64,000 bases of DNA from Flavobacterium sp. CFS9 (GCF_041154745.1 NZ_AP031573.1:4712001-4776000); one strand, 5' to 3'; shown: positions 27,001 to 36,457, counted from the stretch's first letter. Notes: generated from the letters alone by a model not told the origin. Made by a program: numbers and translations.

Positions 27001-28563
27001 CATGTACTTCTACAGCGTTTTTCTGATGCCATGATACTCCAAAATAAAGATCTCAGAAATCTCAGACTTGAATTAAACCGTAAATTTAAGCCATACAAAG
27101 AAACATATCGATCTCGTAATCTGTTGGCCGGAGTCGTACACAGGCCTCTGTCAGATACTGCCTACCAGAGAATGTCGGTAAAGCAGTGGCTGAAATCATT
27201 TAAGAAATATAACTCCCAAAGAGATCCTTTTCAGGGCAATTCAAGAAAGGGAGGGCTTTATGAACACGCCGGGGCTTTTAAAGATTTTACTAAAAAATAT
27301 CCGGGCGCAGATAAAGCGGAGATTATTGAAAAAGTAATCCAAGATGGCCAAATAAATCTTGAATATGCCCTTAATGGACTTAAAGGATTATGTGAAGCCG
27401 AGTTCGATGCTGAAAAAATCCATCATTTGTTCAAAAAGATTTTTCCATTCAGGCAAACTTTCATGGATAAATATTCTTTTTTAGATATTGCTTATTACCT
27501 TCTAAAATCCAGCATAGAAGATGCCCAGTTATTGGATTATCTAATTCTAACAGCAAAAACATATGAAGGAAAAAAAACAGACAATTCAAAATACGCAGAA
27601 ACATCCATCGGGGGACTTTTAACTTCCGGCATAAATACAATTTACGGGCGCGCTGCAAAGAACCTTATTTTTCTTCAGATTGATAAGTACGAAGATCTTA
27701 TTTTTCCTGCAGTTGAGTATATGCTTCAAAATGGTCCAGATGAACAGAAAGCCGTTATAGTCCATTATTTTGCATACTTAAACAAAATCAACCGTGAAAA
27801 GTCATTCAAAATTTTTATTGAGCATCTCCAGCAGGAAGATAATGTTTATGTGCTGGCATCGGCAATATGGTCTATGCAGTATATGAGCAATCATGATTTT
27901 AAAAAATTAATTCCAATATACCGCAGACTTATTTCATGCAGATCATTAGGAAAGGAAGACTCAAAATGGCTATTTTCCATTCTTTTTATTTCTTACCTTC
28001 TGCAAAAAGAAGGCGCGGAAGAACTGCTTTTTGACTTTATCGAAGTAAATTCTTCTTCAGGCAGCTCATCTCTTAATTTTATATTTGAACATTTCTATTT
28101 AAAGGAAGACTCTCCAGAAAGATCTAATAAAGTGCTTCAGCAGATTATAGGGTCAGTTGATGCGGATCCGGATGAAAAACTGCAGATCTTCTATTCAGAA
28201 TTTGAAACACTTAAACTAGATGATATTGCAGAGTTTTTGGCGCAGTACATTAATTCCAAAAAATTCCGGTTTTCAGGTTCTCTTGTCAGATACCTAACCC
28301 AACAATGCAGCTACAATCCGGCTCTCTGCATCAATCTTTTTAATAAGGCAGTAGAATCAGATACCCCTAACCTGCATCGTGACAGGGGCTATCAAAGGGA
28401 TAATGAAACAACACGATTTATTATTGGAGCCTTTAGCTCCTTAAAAGACTCCAGTAAACAAAGCAGGAAGCTCAAAAAACAATTGCTGCTGTCATTTGAT
28501 AAACTCCTCAGGGATTACAGTTCCAGAAAAACATCTGAAAAAGTGCTTGAAGAATTAATCTAG
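24007..28563 (+). CDS. Large nuclease-NTPase with C-terminal helical repeats (STAND/Avs-like defence protein)
   Basis: The 1518-aa protein has three parts. Residues of about 30-170 look like a PD-(D/E)XK domain, with EKGRDCALF and LIQCKKHG (QxK at about 88-90). Residues 295-480 hold a P-loop NTPase: Walker A LLAGNAGMGKTVILKDL (about 300-316), Walker B KTVILIDQIDAL, and a sensor-like RIIISVRLFD. The remaining 1000 residues are alpha-helical repeats. This order matches antiviral STAND NTPases (Avs type), in which the repeats recognise a phage protein and the nuclease is activated. The specific subfamily is not assigned. No partner gene is needed for such systems. Confidence 0.7.
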   Translation: MSLVNYEQPIVTILSAENKPMAAANKSFPYNQIADPRRFEQLLYSIYSIRIAENSFEQFDSVSLMSGVSEKGRDCALFTSGKSTGLIQCKKHGTNLSIASFGEEITKFVLYSLLEPKLIADPDNFTYYIAVSTGFVSDCSDFIDNFHQNIIQEKQELQKWIAGNLKKPTLKDLKLQQDSLLGTLLDIFSRIKVKKIGPSDLDALLTLPSCTHLIDSFFDVRTVINQQASQKIINYLDNTLDEPKIKAALKKSSAALSLEKNHLEEIADSHIERNETQFLMDWITEKSDRDSKGRPLNICLLAGNAGMGKTVILKDLYDRLTELEIPVMGLKADRLVSTSIVELQHKIGLTVPVLDFIEQCKEKYPKTVILIDQIDALSQAMSADRNYLRVFKSIIDSYTYDANVRIIISVRLFDLHYDPSLRIYKSLKTIHTEPFTEEQVAGLLEKAGIAHNKLAPKLLQLLRTPNHINIFTRLPSAVKSSNSIRNLQDLYTELYKLKVLTVDAAAPVQPAELKKVLFKITSKMFDSQSINISELPFEDYKKELNYLESERLIKIEQAQIQFFHQTFYDFIFAKRFVEKSLSLYAYIHKEDQSIFIRSAVNMIFTYLRQYTPETFIEELRKIFTDKKILFHIKQLCFSLLLFVEDPTAEEKKMASVVLLESIDFELLFFERARSDKWLEYALEKKLINSFLNALKLTDSTQVNADRNKVFLHYVSDFLQYYMEKSNGDAWSYILGLDNLYIKETILSRLNSWKDQNAFALLEQCVDFYQNDPFGYFLALEKIAETNPEYCLNTLKERFLAKEWMERARHTDHQEKKVFETLTKHIPEKIIDLLLPKLIAELVANKGSYTELYDDYFYADVNLSTANESHDKGYYYLLLARCLRQSAQKHDQIFLKFVQEHRNSEFEALLRLLVHAVNGSEKNYVQETFNLFQHFYDNKRFMTSSDLGVEYRDLFQKSLPFFSQLQLKEITTMIINLKIPGETAVFSNRTFYLNIGHTQHVLLQRFSDAMILQNKDLRNLRLELNRKFKPYKETYRSRNLLAGVVHRPLSDTAYQRMSVKQWLKSFKKYNSQRDPFQGNSRKGGLYEHAGAFKDFTKKYPGADKAEIIEKVIQDGQINLEYALNGLKGLCEAEFDAEKIHHLFKKIFPFRQTFMDKYSFLDIAYYLLKSSIEDAQLLDYLILTAKTYEGKKTDNSKYAETSIGGLLTSGINTIYGRAAKNLIFLQIDKYEDLIFPAVEYMLQNGPDEQKAVIVHYFAYLNKINREKSFKIFIEHLQQEDNVYVLASAIWSMQYMSNHDFKKLIPIYRRLISCRSLGKEDSKWLFSILFISYLLQKEGAEELLFDFIEVNSSSGSSSLNFIFEHFYLKEDSPERSNKVLQQIIGSVDADPDEKLQIFYSEFETLKLDDIAEFLAQYINSKKFRFSGSLVRYLTQQCSYNPALCINLFNKAVESDTPNLHRDRGYQRDNETTRFIIGAFSSLKDSSKQSRKLKKQLLLSFDKLLRDYSSRKTSEKVLEELI

Positions 28564-28898
28564 TAAGCACCAGCAGTATAAAATTAAAGGTGCTTGCTAA
28601 TGCGGTTTTAAAAAAGATTTGTTGTCACGCAAATAACAATGTGAGGGGCATATTCAATTAATAAGTAATAAGATACAACACAAAGATGGTACCGATAATT
28701 ATTACTCAAATATCAAATCAAGTATTTATACTTACAAAAGATCGACAACATAAACTTACTTTTGGACTTTTACTGATTTTCAAATAATTATGTATCAACA
28801 ATTAGTACAAAAAGGGCTAATAAAACAGATTCAATTAAACTTTTTTGTTTTGCTGCATATTAACAATAAAATGTAAGATAAATAGAGACAAACAAAAT

Positions 28899-29999
28899 AT
28901 GATAATCCCCAGTGAAACAAAAAGTTCTGAATTACGCTATGTTGACTTAGAAAAACAGGCATGGAGAGAAATCTTTACACTTTCCGATATCCGAATTTTA
29001 AAAGAGAAAATTAAGACACAGTCAAAAATTAGTCAGCAACCAATGACGGATGACTATGCAAGACAAAAAGCTCTCGATATACAGTATTGTATTAAACAAG
29101 CACACGAATACTTTAAATCTTCAAAAGTTGCATCAATCTCTATTAAACCCACCCTTATTTATTACGCTATAATAAATTTAGCGGCAGCACTTATAATCCT
29201 AAAGAAAAGGGAAAAATCACTCAATAGTATGAGGGAGGCTCATGGTTTAAAAGATAAGATACCTGACAACTTAAAAAGTAGCAATCTTCAAATTAATAGA
29301 TCAGACATACTTAAAATTAGTGCTGAATTTCAAGAAAGTGGTACATTTACTGAATTACTTCATTTGGATCTTCAAGAATATTTTATTTTACCTATTAAAA
29401 ATTCTGACAACCTTAATACAAGCAGGGATTTATATCAAAGCTTAAATTTTTCACAATCAAATCCAAATATAAAAGAATTAGATTTATTAACACTATTTAC
29501 TAATATACCTGAAATCTGGAAGGAAACTCGACTATCTTTAAAAAAAGAGTCGAAAATTTATCTAGGCGAAGCGTTATTGAATAATGAGACAATCACCTGC
29601 AGAATTTCAAAAGAATTAGTTACTATAGAGGAGCTGAAACGGAATTTTAGATTTACTGCGAATGCGGAATTAGCAGAAAGCAATAATAATTTTTTCTTTA
29701 AACTAGAAAAGAATGAATATAGAAAATTTACACCACTCACCAAAAGAGACATCATTGGCAACCAATACTTAACATCTGATATTGATAATAATATAGTTGC
29801 AAGCGATATTTTATTATATTATGCTACATTTTTTATTCTTGGCTCTTTGTCTCGCTATAAGCCCTTTTTATGGCGATATATAATAGATGATTCAATGCAT
29901 GGTCTAAATACAATTCCATCTATATTATGCGAAAGTTCTTATATAAAAATGCCTTTATACTTCCTTATGGAACTAGATAGTAACTTCTATAAAATTTAA
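28899..29999 (+). CDS. YaaC-like protein, first gene of a two-gene cassette
   Basis: The 366-aa protein starts at MIIPSETKSSELRY; a start at 28845 is less likely because this ATG sits in a typical A-rich context. The middle has the YaaC-like pattern DYARQKALDIQYCIKQAHEYF, SIKPTLIYYAIINLAAALII and HGLKDK. YaaC proteins have no known function. The next gene, an ATPase, starts 4 nt after its stop, so they form one unit. The 335-bp region upstream shows only a weak AAGCACC/GGTGCTT hairpin after the NTPase gene. Confidence 0.6.
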   Translation: MIIPSETKSSELRYVDLEKQAWREIFTLSDIRILKEKIKTQSKISQQPMTDDYARQKALDIQYCIKQAHEYFKSSKVASISIKPTLIYYAIINLAAALIILKKREKSLNSMREAHGLKDKIPDNLKSSNLQINRSDILKISAEFQESGTFTELLHLDLQEYFILPIKNSDNLNTSRDLYQSLNFSQSNPNIKELDLLTLFTNIPEIWKETRLSLKKESKIYLGEALLNNETITCRISKELVTIEELKRNFRFTANAELAESNNNFFFKLEKNEYRKFTPLTKRDIIGNQYLTSDIDNNIVASDILLYYATFFILGSLSRYKPFLWRYIIDDSMHGLNTIPSILCESSYIKMPLYFLMELDSNFYKI

Positions 30000-30003
30000 T
30001 ACG

Positions 30004-31506
30004 ATGACATACAAAAATTATAAAAAAAATAATTACGGAAATAGTAATTATAAAATAGGAGACATATATTTCGGAACAGCAGATGGAGAAGATGAGGCAT
30101 TAAACTTTATCGATAGACAAGACGAATTTAAAAACTTCTTTTATAATTATGATAATATTGTCGATAAGGCATCTAAACCTCTTACGTATTTAGTATTAGG
30201 AAAAAAAGGAGCAGGAAAAACAATTTTAGGCGAATATCTTAATTACAAATTAAATAATACAGTAAAAAGTTTCTGTAATATCGTATCATTTAATGAATTT
30301 AGAATTCATTCATTGAGAGAACTAAGTACTGAAGACACAGCACCAAATGAATACATTCCAATTTGGACATATGTAATTCTCATTGAAATTTCAAAAGTAC
30401 TATTGCAGAATGAACAACTAAAGGAAGATGAAAATTACAAAAAGCTAAAAAAATTTATTGACAAAAATTACATCAAATTAATTCTGACGCAAAATGCGGA
30501 GACCGATATTGCGAAATTAAAATCCGTAAAGGAAAACTCGGATTGGTTAGCTGACATAGTATCTGACGATAATAAAGATCAATTACAAAGTAATTACATC
30601 TCATTTATTCCTGTTCTTGAAAAAATAGTACTTGATGCTGTAAGTAACAATCCTGAGTTTTCGTACAATCTAATTCTTGACAAAATTGATGATCGTTTTA
30701 CTAATACAGATCTATATAAGAATTCGGTTATAAGTTTAATAAAAGCTGTAGATAATTTCAATAAAAATGTATTACGAAAAAGGATAAAAGCTAAAGTTAC
30801 TGTATTACTAAGGAGCGATATTTTTGCTCTTTTAAATGACACTGATTTAAATAAAAGAGAAAGTTCTAATTCGGTAAGAATTGATTGGGGAGACGCTGCA
30901 AAATATAACTCCCCCCTTTTTGATTTAATTGTACAAAAGATAACAGCATCAATACCTGAATTAAAAGATAGAAACAGAAGTGATATAATAAAAATGTTTT
31001 TTCCAAAAACTATAAAGCAATCTGACAGAAACATTCCAACTGATAAATTTTTGCTTGGCCGAACCTTGTTTCGACCTAGAGATGTTATTAGTTATTTAAC
31101 TCTAATAACAACTAAGTACCATGATTCTCCACAATTTACTCCCGAAATGTTTCTTGATGTACAGCTTAGATATTCGGAATATTTTCTAAAAGAAATAGAA
31201 AACGAAATGAATGGCCATCTTACTGATAAACAAATAAAAGAAGTAATTGACTTAATGATTAAATTTGGAAAATTTGACTTCAAGTATGAAGAAATAAAAC
31301 GATTTGCAACCTCTTCAAAAATTTTAACAGGTTTGAAAATTGAAGAAGCCCTTAAGATTTTATTTGATTTTAGCATTATCGGAAATTATGTCCATACTGG
31401 CAATAAAATACGACATACATGGAAGCATAGGCACGATCGCGTTGAAATAGATTTCAATAAGAGAATGTGCTTACACTATGGATTATGGAGGTACTTTAAT
31501 ATATAA
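30004..31506 (+). CDS. P-loop ATPase, Sll1717-like, second gene of the cassette
   Basis: The 500-aa protein begins with GDIYFGTADGEDEALN, then has Walker A VLGKKGAGKTILGEYL (about residues 63-78). An acidic strand pattern in the middle (SYNLILDKIDDRF) may be Walker B. It ends in a winged-helix-like region (ALKILFDFSIIGNYVHTGNKIRHTWKHRHDRVEID). This matches the Sll1717-type ATPases, which often accompany defence or toxin-like partners. It follows the YaaC-like gene by 4 nt; together they look like an effector-plus-ATPase pair. Confidence 0.65.
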   Translation: MTYKNYKKNNYGNSNYKIGDIYFGTADGEDEALNFIDRQDEFKNFFYNYDNIVDKASKPLTYLVLGKKGAGKTILGEYLNYKLNNTVKSFCNIVSFNEFRIHSLRELSTEDTAPNEYIPIWTYVILIEISKVLLQNEQLKEDENYKKLKKFIDKNYIKLILTQNAETDIAKLKSVKENSDWLADIVSDDNKDQLQSNYISFIPVLEKIVLDAVSNNPEFSYNLILDKIDDRFTNTDLYKNSVISLIKAVDNFNKNVLRKRIKAKVTVLLRSDIFALLNDTDLNKRESSNSVRIDWGDAAKYNSPLFDLIVQKITASIPELKDRNRSDIIKMFFPKTIKQSDRNIPTDKFLLGRTLFRPRDVISYLTLITTKYHDSPQFTPEMFLDVQLRYSEYFLKEIENEMNGHLTDKQIKEVIDLMIKFGKFDFKYEEIKRFATSSKILTGLKIEEALKILFDFSIIGNYVHTGNKIRHTWKHRHDRVEIDFNKRMCLHYGLWRYFNI

Positions 31507-31660
31507 GAGCTGCCAATCATTTTATATTGATTTTTGTATAGTATTATTTCTTTTAATGAAAACAATATGATATTATCTTTATATCCACTAACAAAATTTT
31601 TTCACTATTCTTTATTAGATTAAACTTCTCATTTCTTATAAACTCAAAGAAACAATTATA

Positions 31661-32362
31661 ATGCAAAATAAATCTCTAAGAGAAATATTGCACGACCAGT
31701 ATCAAAATGAACCAATAATTAGACTATTTGTAGAACTAATTGGGAGTGCATTAGGTTTTCCAATTTCTAGTGTTGTTTTTGATACATTAATTGGCATAAA
31801 GGCAAAGGAAACTGCTGCCAATAGAATGCGCAGCTTTTACGATGAATTAAACAATGGAGACATTCAATTGGATGAAACATTACTTGAAAATGATGATTTT
31901 CTCCATTCTTATTTTTCTGTAGTAAATTATGTTATAAGATCAAAAAGCAACGAAAAAGCTAGCAAATTTGCAAAAATTATTAAAAGTTTATATAAACAAG
32001 ATATAAATGTGCAGCAATTTGAAGATTATAGTTCAATATTCGACGAATTAACAGAAAGGGAATTTATTATTTTATGTATAAAAAGAGATTTTGAAAATAC
32101 AATAAATCCAATTGAAATAATTTCTGAAGACAAAAAAATGAAAAACCCTTTTCAAATAACAACTTCATACTGGAATGACTTTTTCAAGGAAGTTGATAAA
32201 GTCCTAAATATTAGTCCAAAAGAATTGGAAGCGCTTCTTATCCGAGCCCAAAGAACTGGCTGCTACGTCCTTCACACAGGTTATTGGGATATGTCAAATG
32301 TAGGATGTGGCGACACAAGTGTAATATTTCACAAGATTTACGATATTATAAAGAATGAGTGA
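31661..32362 (+). CDS. Hypothetical protein with an N-terminal hydrophobic helix
   Basis: The 233-aa protein was not recognised. Residues of about 20-47 (LFVELIGSALGFPISSVVFD) are hydrophobic and could be a membrane helix or a buried helix; the rest is mainly helical and charged, ending with a Cys-containing segment (GYWDMSNVGCGDTSVIF). It stands alone, 154 bp after the ATPase gene and convergent with hamB. Position inside the cargo suggests a defence-related role, but nothing in the sequence proves it. Confidence 0.5.
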   Translation: MQNKSLREILHDQYQNEPIIRLFVELIGSALGFPISSVVFDTLIGIKAKETAANRMRSFYDELNNGDIQLDETLLENDDFLHSYFSVVNYVIRSKSNEKASKFAKIIKSLYKQDINVQQFEDYSSIFDELTEREFIILCIKRDFENTINPIEIISEDKKMKNPFQITTSYWNDFFKEVDKVLNISPKELEALLIRAQRTGCYVLHTGYWDMSNVGCGDTSVIFHKIYDIIKNE

Positions 32363-32478
32363 AATTAAATTATTTTTTCAAAATAATTTTAACGAATAAC
32401 AGGAACATTAGTTTATTGGGAGTCTTATAACGGGAGTTATAAAATAATCGTCTTCATCAAGATTTAAAAATATATAAA

Positions 32479-35400
32479 CTAGTCAAGTAAAATATTAGTT
32501 ATTTTTTTCCATTCGTTACTATTCAATGAAGAAGAGCTTGGTGTAATTGACTTCCATTGTTCTAAAGACAAATTCTTAATAGTTTCGCGAACATCATCAT
32601 AAGATTTTGGTTCTTTTTTTTCAAAAATATTTGGTGCCATATTTTCTGCCACAAGTCTTGGAACTCCCAACATACGCAATGCTATAGCTTCTTTATTTTT
32701 TACTCCGTAGTAGACCATTGAAGGAATATAAGAATTTATATCTTCTATATCATCATTATTGGACTTAACAATACCTTCTAACGCACTCAATCCCCAAGAA
32801 GTTTTAAAAGTAGCTGTAGTTAAATAGTTTATAAATTCATTTATTCGATTTTCCTCTTTATTTTTATAAAAGGGGTGAATCTTTGAAAGTTTACTAATAT
32901 TTGCGCCATTTACCCATTCCACAAGAATTTCCGCAACGACCTCTGGGTTAAAAGGTGATGCCGTAGAATCAGTACCTAATTTAACTTCTTTCAAGTGCGC
33001 AATAACATTTATTTTCTCTGTCATTGAGGAATAATCTAGAGGATTAAATAGATTCTCCGGTTTCCATGATTCTACATTTTTAATTTCTGGATTTTCACTT
33101 TTACTTTGCATAATAGATAATACAGATGGAACACTGAAACCTGTCTTATCTGCGTATTTTAAAACTCCTTTGGATGTTCTATTTTTAAAGTGAAAATAGA
33201 GGGTGTTACATATTTCAATAAACTTTTTTCGTTTTTCAACATCGAGCATATAATATCCAAGACTATCTTTAAATAAATCTTCTAATTCATCAGCATACAT
33301 ATTTTCTTTGGAAACATTTAATAAATGAATCAAATATTGAGTAAGTGAAGATAAGGCTTCATTATTACTAAAAAGTTTTCCTCTTTCAGAACTATTTTCA
33401 TTATCGGAGAAGGCATTAATAATTTCCTCTGAAGCTAAAATGAGATCAACAAGTGCACTTGAAATCTCTTCTGATTCTGCAGATAAATATTTTTTCGCTT
33501 TATCTGCGTTGTCTTTCGTATTAAATGGAAAAATTATTTTTCCAACATTGTCTATTAAAGTCCTACCTGCCCTACCTGCAATATTCCTAAATTCACTTAC
33601 AGTAAGATGATCGTGAGCTCCCTTACGAGTATCATCAAAATATACAGTTGATATAGGAAAATTAATTCCTTGAGCTACAGTCGTCGTAGCACAGATATAA
33701 TTAATTTCTTTTACTTTAATTAAATACTCAATTAATCTTTTAGTTTCATCTGTTAAACCAGCATGATGTACCGCGATGCCTTTCTTTAATACTTTTGACA
33801 GTATTGTTTTTTCTCCTATCACTTCTTCAATATATCTGCTTACTAAATCAAGTACATCAGAATTTTTATCTGGTAAATTAAGTGTATTATATAACATTTC
33901 TGCCCTTTTATCACAAGTACCTTTCCCTTGACAGAGGAATAAAGTACTTTTATCACCAGAACCAAAATGCTTTGCAGTAAATTCAAATAATTTATCCTTT
34001 ACTGTAGTTGATTTAAGTGTCAGTTTTTCAATATCGAATTTTCCATCTTTTATATGCCAGCCATATGGATTACGAATTAAACTAGCTTCAAATCTATGAG
34101 TAAACTCTTTCAATCCGATAAATATTTTATCAGATGGCTTCCAATCAACTAAAATTGGAGGAATTGCGTTTTTTCCGCCCGAAAGCCACTCTTTTACAAG
34201 TTCACCATTCTCCCTACGAGGAATAAATGGTGTTAACAACAAATATCGCAAATTTGGTCTTTCTCTTTTCAAAATTGAAAGTAGTAATTCAAGTCGGGCT
34301 CCTCTTCCACGATCATTAATATTATGAGCTTCATCAACAACTATTAAAGATATATTATGTGTAACGGGATGATCTTTTCTAATTAATAGGTCAAATTTTT
34401 CGGGCGTTGCGACTAAAACATCTATTTTTGAATTTAGAAATAAATCTTCGGAAGGATCAAGCTCGTTTGCCCCTGTACTTTTTTCAATTGACAGTCCAAT
34501 ATTAACAAAATCATTTCGTAGATCGCTAACAACCTGATTGGTTAAAGCTCGCGTTGGAACTAAATAAATAACTTTTGCGTTAGGTATTAATGCTTTAGTC
34601 TGTAGTATAGCGAATTCCGCAAGAAGTGTTTTTCCAGCGCTAGTAGGCATTTGCAAAATAGTAGCGCTAGATGCTGGGTCAAGAAAGTGATTCTTAATAG
34701 CACTTTGCTGAGAAGGCATAAGGTCTACAAAATTTTTTTTATTTAAAGTTTCACATAGCTTTTGAATATTTGTACTTAATCCAATTGTTTGAGTCCAAAT
34801 ACAATTACTATACAATCTATTACATACTAAAAAAATTATAGAACATAAACTTTGAATCCTAGGTAAATTTTCAAAAGAATCGTAAGCATAGCGTGTATGT
34901 CTTTGAATAATCTTTTGGAGATTTTCTTTGTAGTTATAACCTTGAATCAAATAAGATGCTGTTTCTGTTAAAATCTTACATAAATGATAATAACCAACCA
35001 GATTAATAGCTTTATTTGTTTGAGCCCTATTAGGTAGATTATTTAGATATGCTTCTTCATATTTCACTTGTTCCCTTTTAAGAATTTCAATCTGATCAAG
35101 CGAATATTGAATATCATTTAAAGACTCTTTTCTAATTAGTAAAGTTAAGCAATCAAAAATTTGATTCAGAATTTTACTCTCCCACGATTCATTAATAGTC
35201 GGCTTTAAAGAATACTCTCTTAAATCTATCTGCACTTTGATATTATTCTCGGATAAAAGTCCTGTCGCAGCCAGATAAAAATAATAAAGTGGTTTTGTTT
35301 TTATATTTTCTATTCCCCAAATTTCATCAAAGGAGTCATTATTATTCTCAATATCTATAGCTCGTAATAGGTAGTATACTTTTTCAAAAAGTACAACTCT

Positions 35401-35604
35401 ATCAGACCAAGTAGAATCTATTTTTGAAAGCTCATTATTAAAAAGGAGAAAAGAATAACGAATTGCTTTATGCTGACTATGAGAAGGAAACTGGGCCTTT
35501 GTGATTAAATTTTCTACATAGTTATACTTACTATCTTCAAATATATTTTCAAAGACAGGGTTTGTTAATAATAGATTATCTATATTAAATTCTTGATTAT
35601 TCAT
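32479..35604 (-). CDS. hamB: Hachiman antiphage system helicase HamB
   Basis: The 1041-aa protein is a superfamily-2 helicase. Motif I is MPTSAGKTLLAEFA (about residue 320), motif II is VVDEAHNINDRG (DEAH, about 424), and motif VI is FRNIAGRAGR (about 680). About 300 residues precede the helicase core and a helical domain follows it. The neighbouring gene encodes a HamA-type nuclease and overlaps by 8 nt, which is the defining Hachiman arrangement. In that system the helicase senses damaged or foreign DNA and releases the nuclease. All motifs are intact. Confidence 0.85.
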   Translation of the reverse strand: MNNQEFNIDNLLLTNPVFENIFEDSKYNYVENLITKAQFPSHSQHKAIRYSFLLFNNELSKIDSTWSDRVVLFEKVYYLLRAIDIENNNDSFDEIWGIENIKTKPLYYFYLAATGLLSENNIKVQIDLREYSLKPTINESWESKILNQIFDCLTLLIRKESLNDIQYSLDQIEILKREQVKYEEAYLNNLPNRAQTNKAINLVGYYHLCKILTETASYLIQGYNYKENLQKIIQRHTRYAYDSFENLPRIQSLCSIIFLVCNRLYSNCIWTQTIGLSTNIQKLCETLNKKNFVDLMPSQQSAIKNHFLDPASSATILQMPTSAGKTLLAEFAILQTKALIPNAKVIYLVPTRALTNQVVSDLRNDFVNIGLSIEKSTGANELDPSEDLFLNSKIDVLVATPEKFDLLIRKDHPVTHNISLIVVDEAHNINDRGRGARLELLLSILKRERPNLRYLLLTPFIPRRENGELVKEWLSGGKNAIPPILVDWKPSDKIFIGLKEFTHRFEASLIRNPYGWHIKDGKFDIEKLTLKSTTVKDKLFEFTAKHFGSGDKSTLFLCQGKGTCDKRAEMLYNTLNLPDKNSDVLDLVSRYIEEVIGEKTILSKVLKKGIAVHHAGLTDETKRLIEYLIKVKEINYICATTTVAQGINFPISTVYFDDTRKGAHDHLTVSEFRNIAGRAGRTLIDNVGKIIFPFNTKDNADKAKKYLSAESEEISSALVDLILASEEIINAFSDNENSSERGKLFSNNEALSSLTQYLIHLLNVSKENMYADELEDLFKDSLGYYMLDVEKRKKFIEICNTLYFHFKNRTSKGVLKYADKTGFSVPSVLSIMQSKSENPEIKNVESWKPENLFNPLDYSSMTEKINVIAHLKEVKLGTDSTASPFNPEVVAEILVEWVNGANISKLSKIHPFYKNKEENRINEFINYLTTATFKTSWGLSALEGIVKSNNDDIEDINSYIPSMVYYGVKNKEAIALRMLGVPRLVAENMAPNIFEKKEPKSYDDVRETIKNLSLEQWKSITPSSSSLNSNEWKKITNILLD

Positions 35605-36391
35605 TTATTTTTTCTGCCACTTTATTATAAAACAGATCTATTGTATCTTTAATTGACTTATCAAAAGTAGGAATTACAAAATGTATTTTATTAGGGTCAA
35701 AATTATTAGAATTAATTTTCATTTTGCCGTAGTCAGCGTCATCATAACATGAACTATCTCTAACTAAGCAACAGCCATACAAAATATCATAAACATCCTC
35801 TGCTTCACATTCCAAAGCAACTATAACAAGCATAAAATTTTTCGCATGCTCAGGAGATAATTTTTTTGAATAATTTGAAATCCTTCTCTTAAAATATTCC
35901 TTATTTTCAGTGTACTTTTTTTGTTCATTAAAAATTTCCTTTGAAGCTTGCGGAGGGTTTTTCATTTCTTCAGATACCTTTGCTTCTCCAATTAAAATCT
36001 CAATTTTATCACTATTATACTTATAACCAGTAACATCAATACCTCTACCAGGCAAGTCGTTGTGCTCTCTATCCCATATATTTTTTAAAGGAATAATGAA
36101 TGATTCTCCAAATTCTTCGTTTTCTTTATCGAAATATGTAGTAAGTATCATCTCACCTAAATCACTACGATAAATATCACTCATTGGAAGTGTCGAGTTT
36201 CGAATTGGAATAGTATTTTTTTTTATTATTTTTTTTAGTTGTTCGGTAGAAAAGCCTAAGTTTTTAAATTTAGGATCGTTATCAACATCGTAATCATAAG
36301 CAATCTTACTTCTAAGTTCAATGTAGTTGTCTGCGTAATTATTAATTACATCTTCTGTAATAATTATGTCATGTTTCTCAAATATGTGCAT
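35597..36391 (-). CDS. hamA: Hachiman antiphage system nuclease HamA (DUF1837)
   Basis: The 264-aa protein has the DUF1837 pattern SDIYRSDLGEMILTTYF, followed by the PD-(D/E)XK nuclease core GRGIDVTGYK (Asp119) and ILIGEAKVS (Glu136, Lys138). Length is typical of HamA. It is the first gene of the pair, with a well-formed promoter 37 bp upstream, and its 3' end overlaps hamB by 8 nt. Confidence 0.87.
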   Translation of the reverse strand: MHIFEKHDIIITEDVINNYADNYIELRSKIAYDYDVDNDPKFKNLGFSTEQLKKIIKKNTIPIRNSTLPMSDIYRSDLGEMILTTYFDKENEEFGESFIIPLKNIWDREHNDLPGRGIDVTGYKYNSDKIEILIGEAKVSEEMKNPPQASKEIFNEQKKYTENKEYFKRRISNYSKKLSPEHAKNFMLVIVALECEAEDVYDILYGCCLVRDSSCYDDADYGKMKINSNNFDPNKIHFVIPTFDKSIKDTIDLFYNKVAEKINE

Positions 36392-36427
36392 AAAATATGA
36401 ATTACTAATTTTAAAAAGCCTTTAATA

Positions 36428-36457
36428 CAAAACTATTCCTTAACCTTTTAATACAAA
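36428..36457 (-). promoter_or_regulatory. Predicted hamAB promoter
   Basis: On the minus strand there is a -33 TTTG (36457-36454), an 18-bp spacer and a -7 TAGTTTTG (36435-36428). A leader of about 30 nt would precede hamA. The rest of the 376-bp divergent region (36392-36767) is very AT-rich and shows no other clear signal. Confidence 0.55.
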
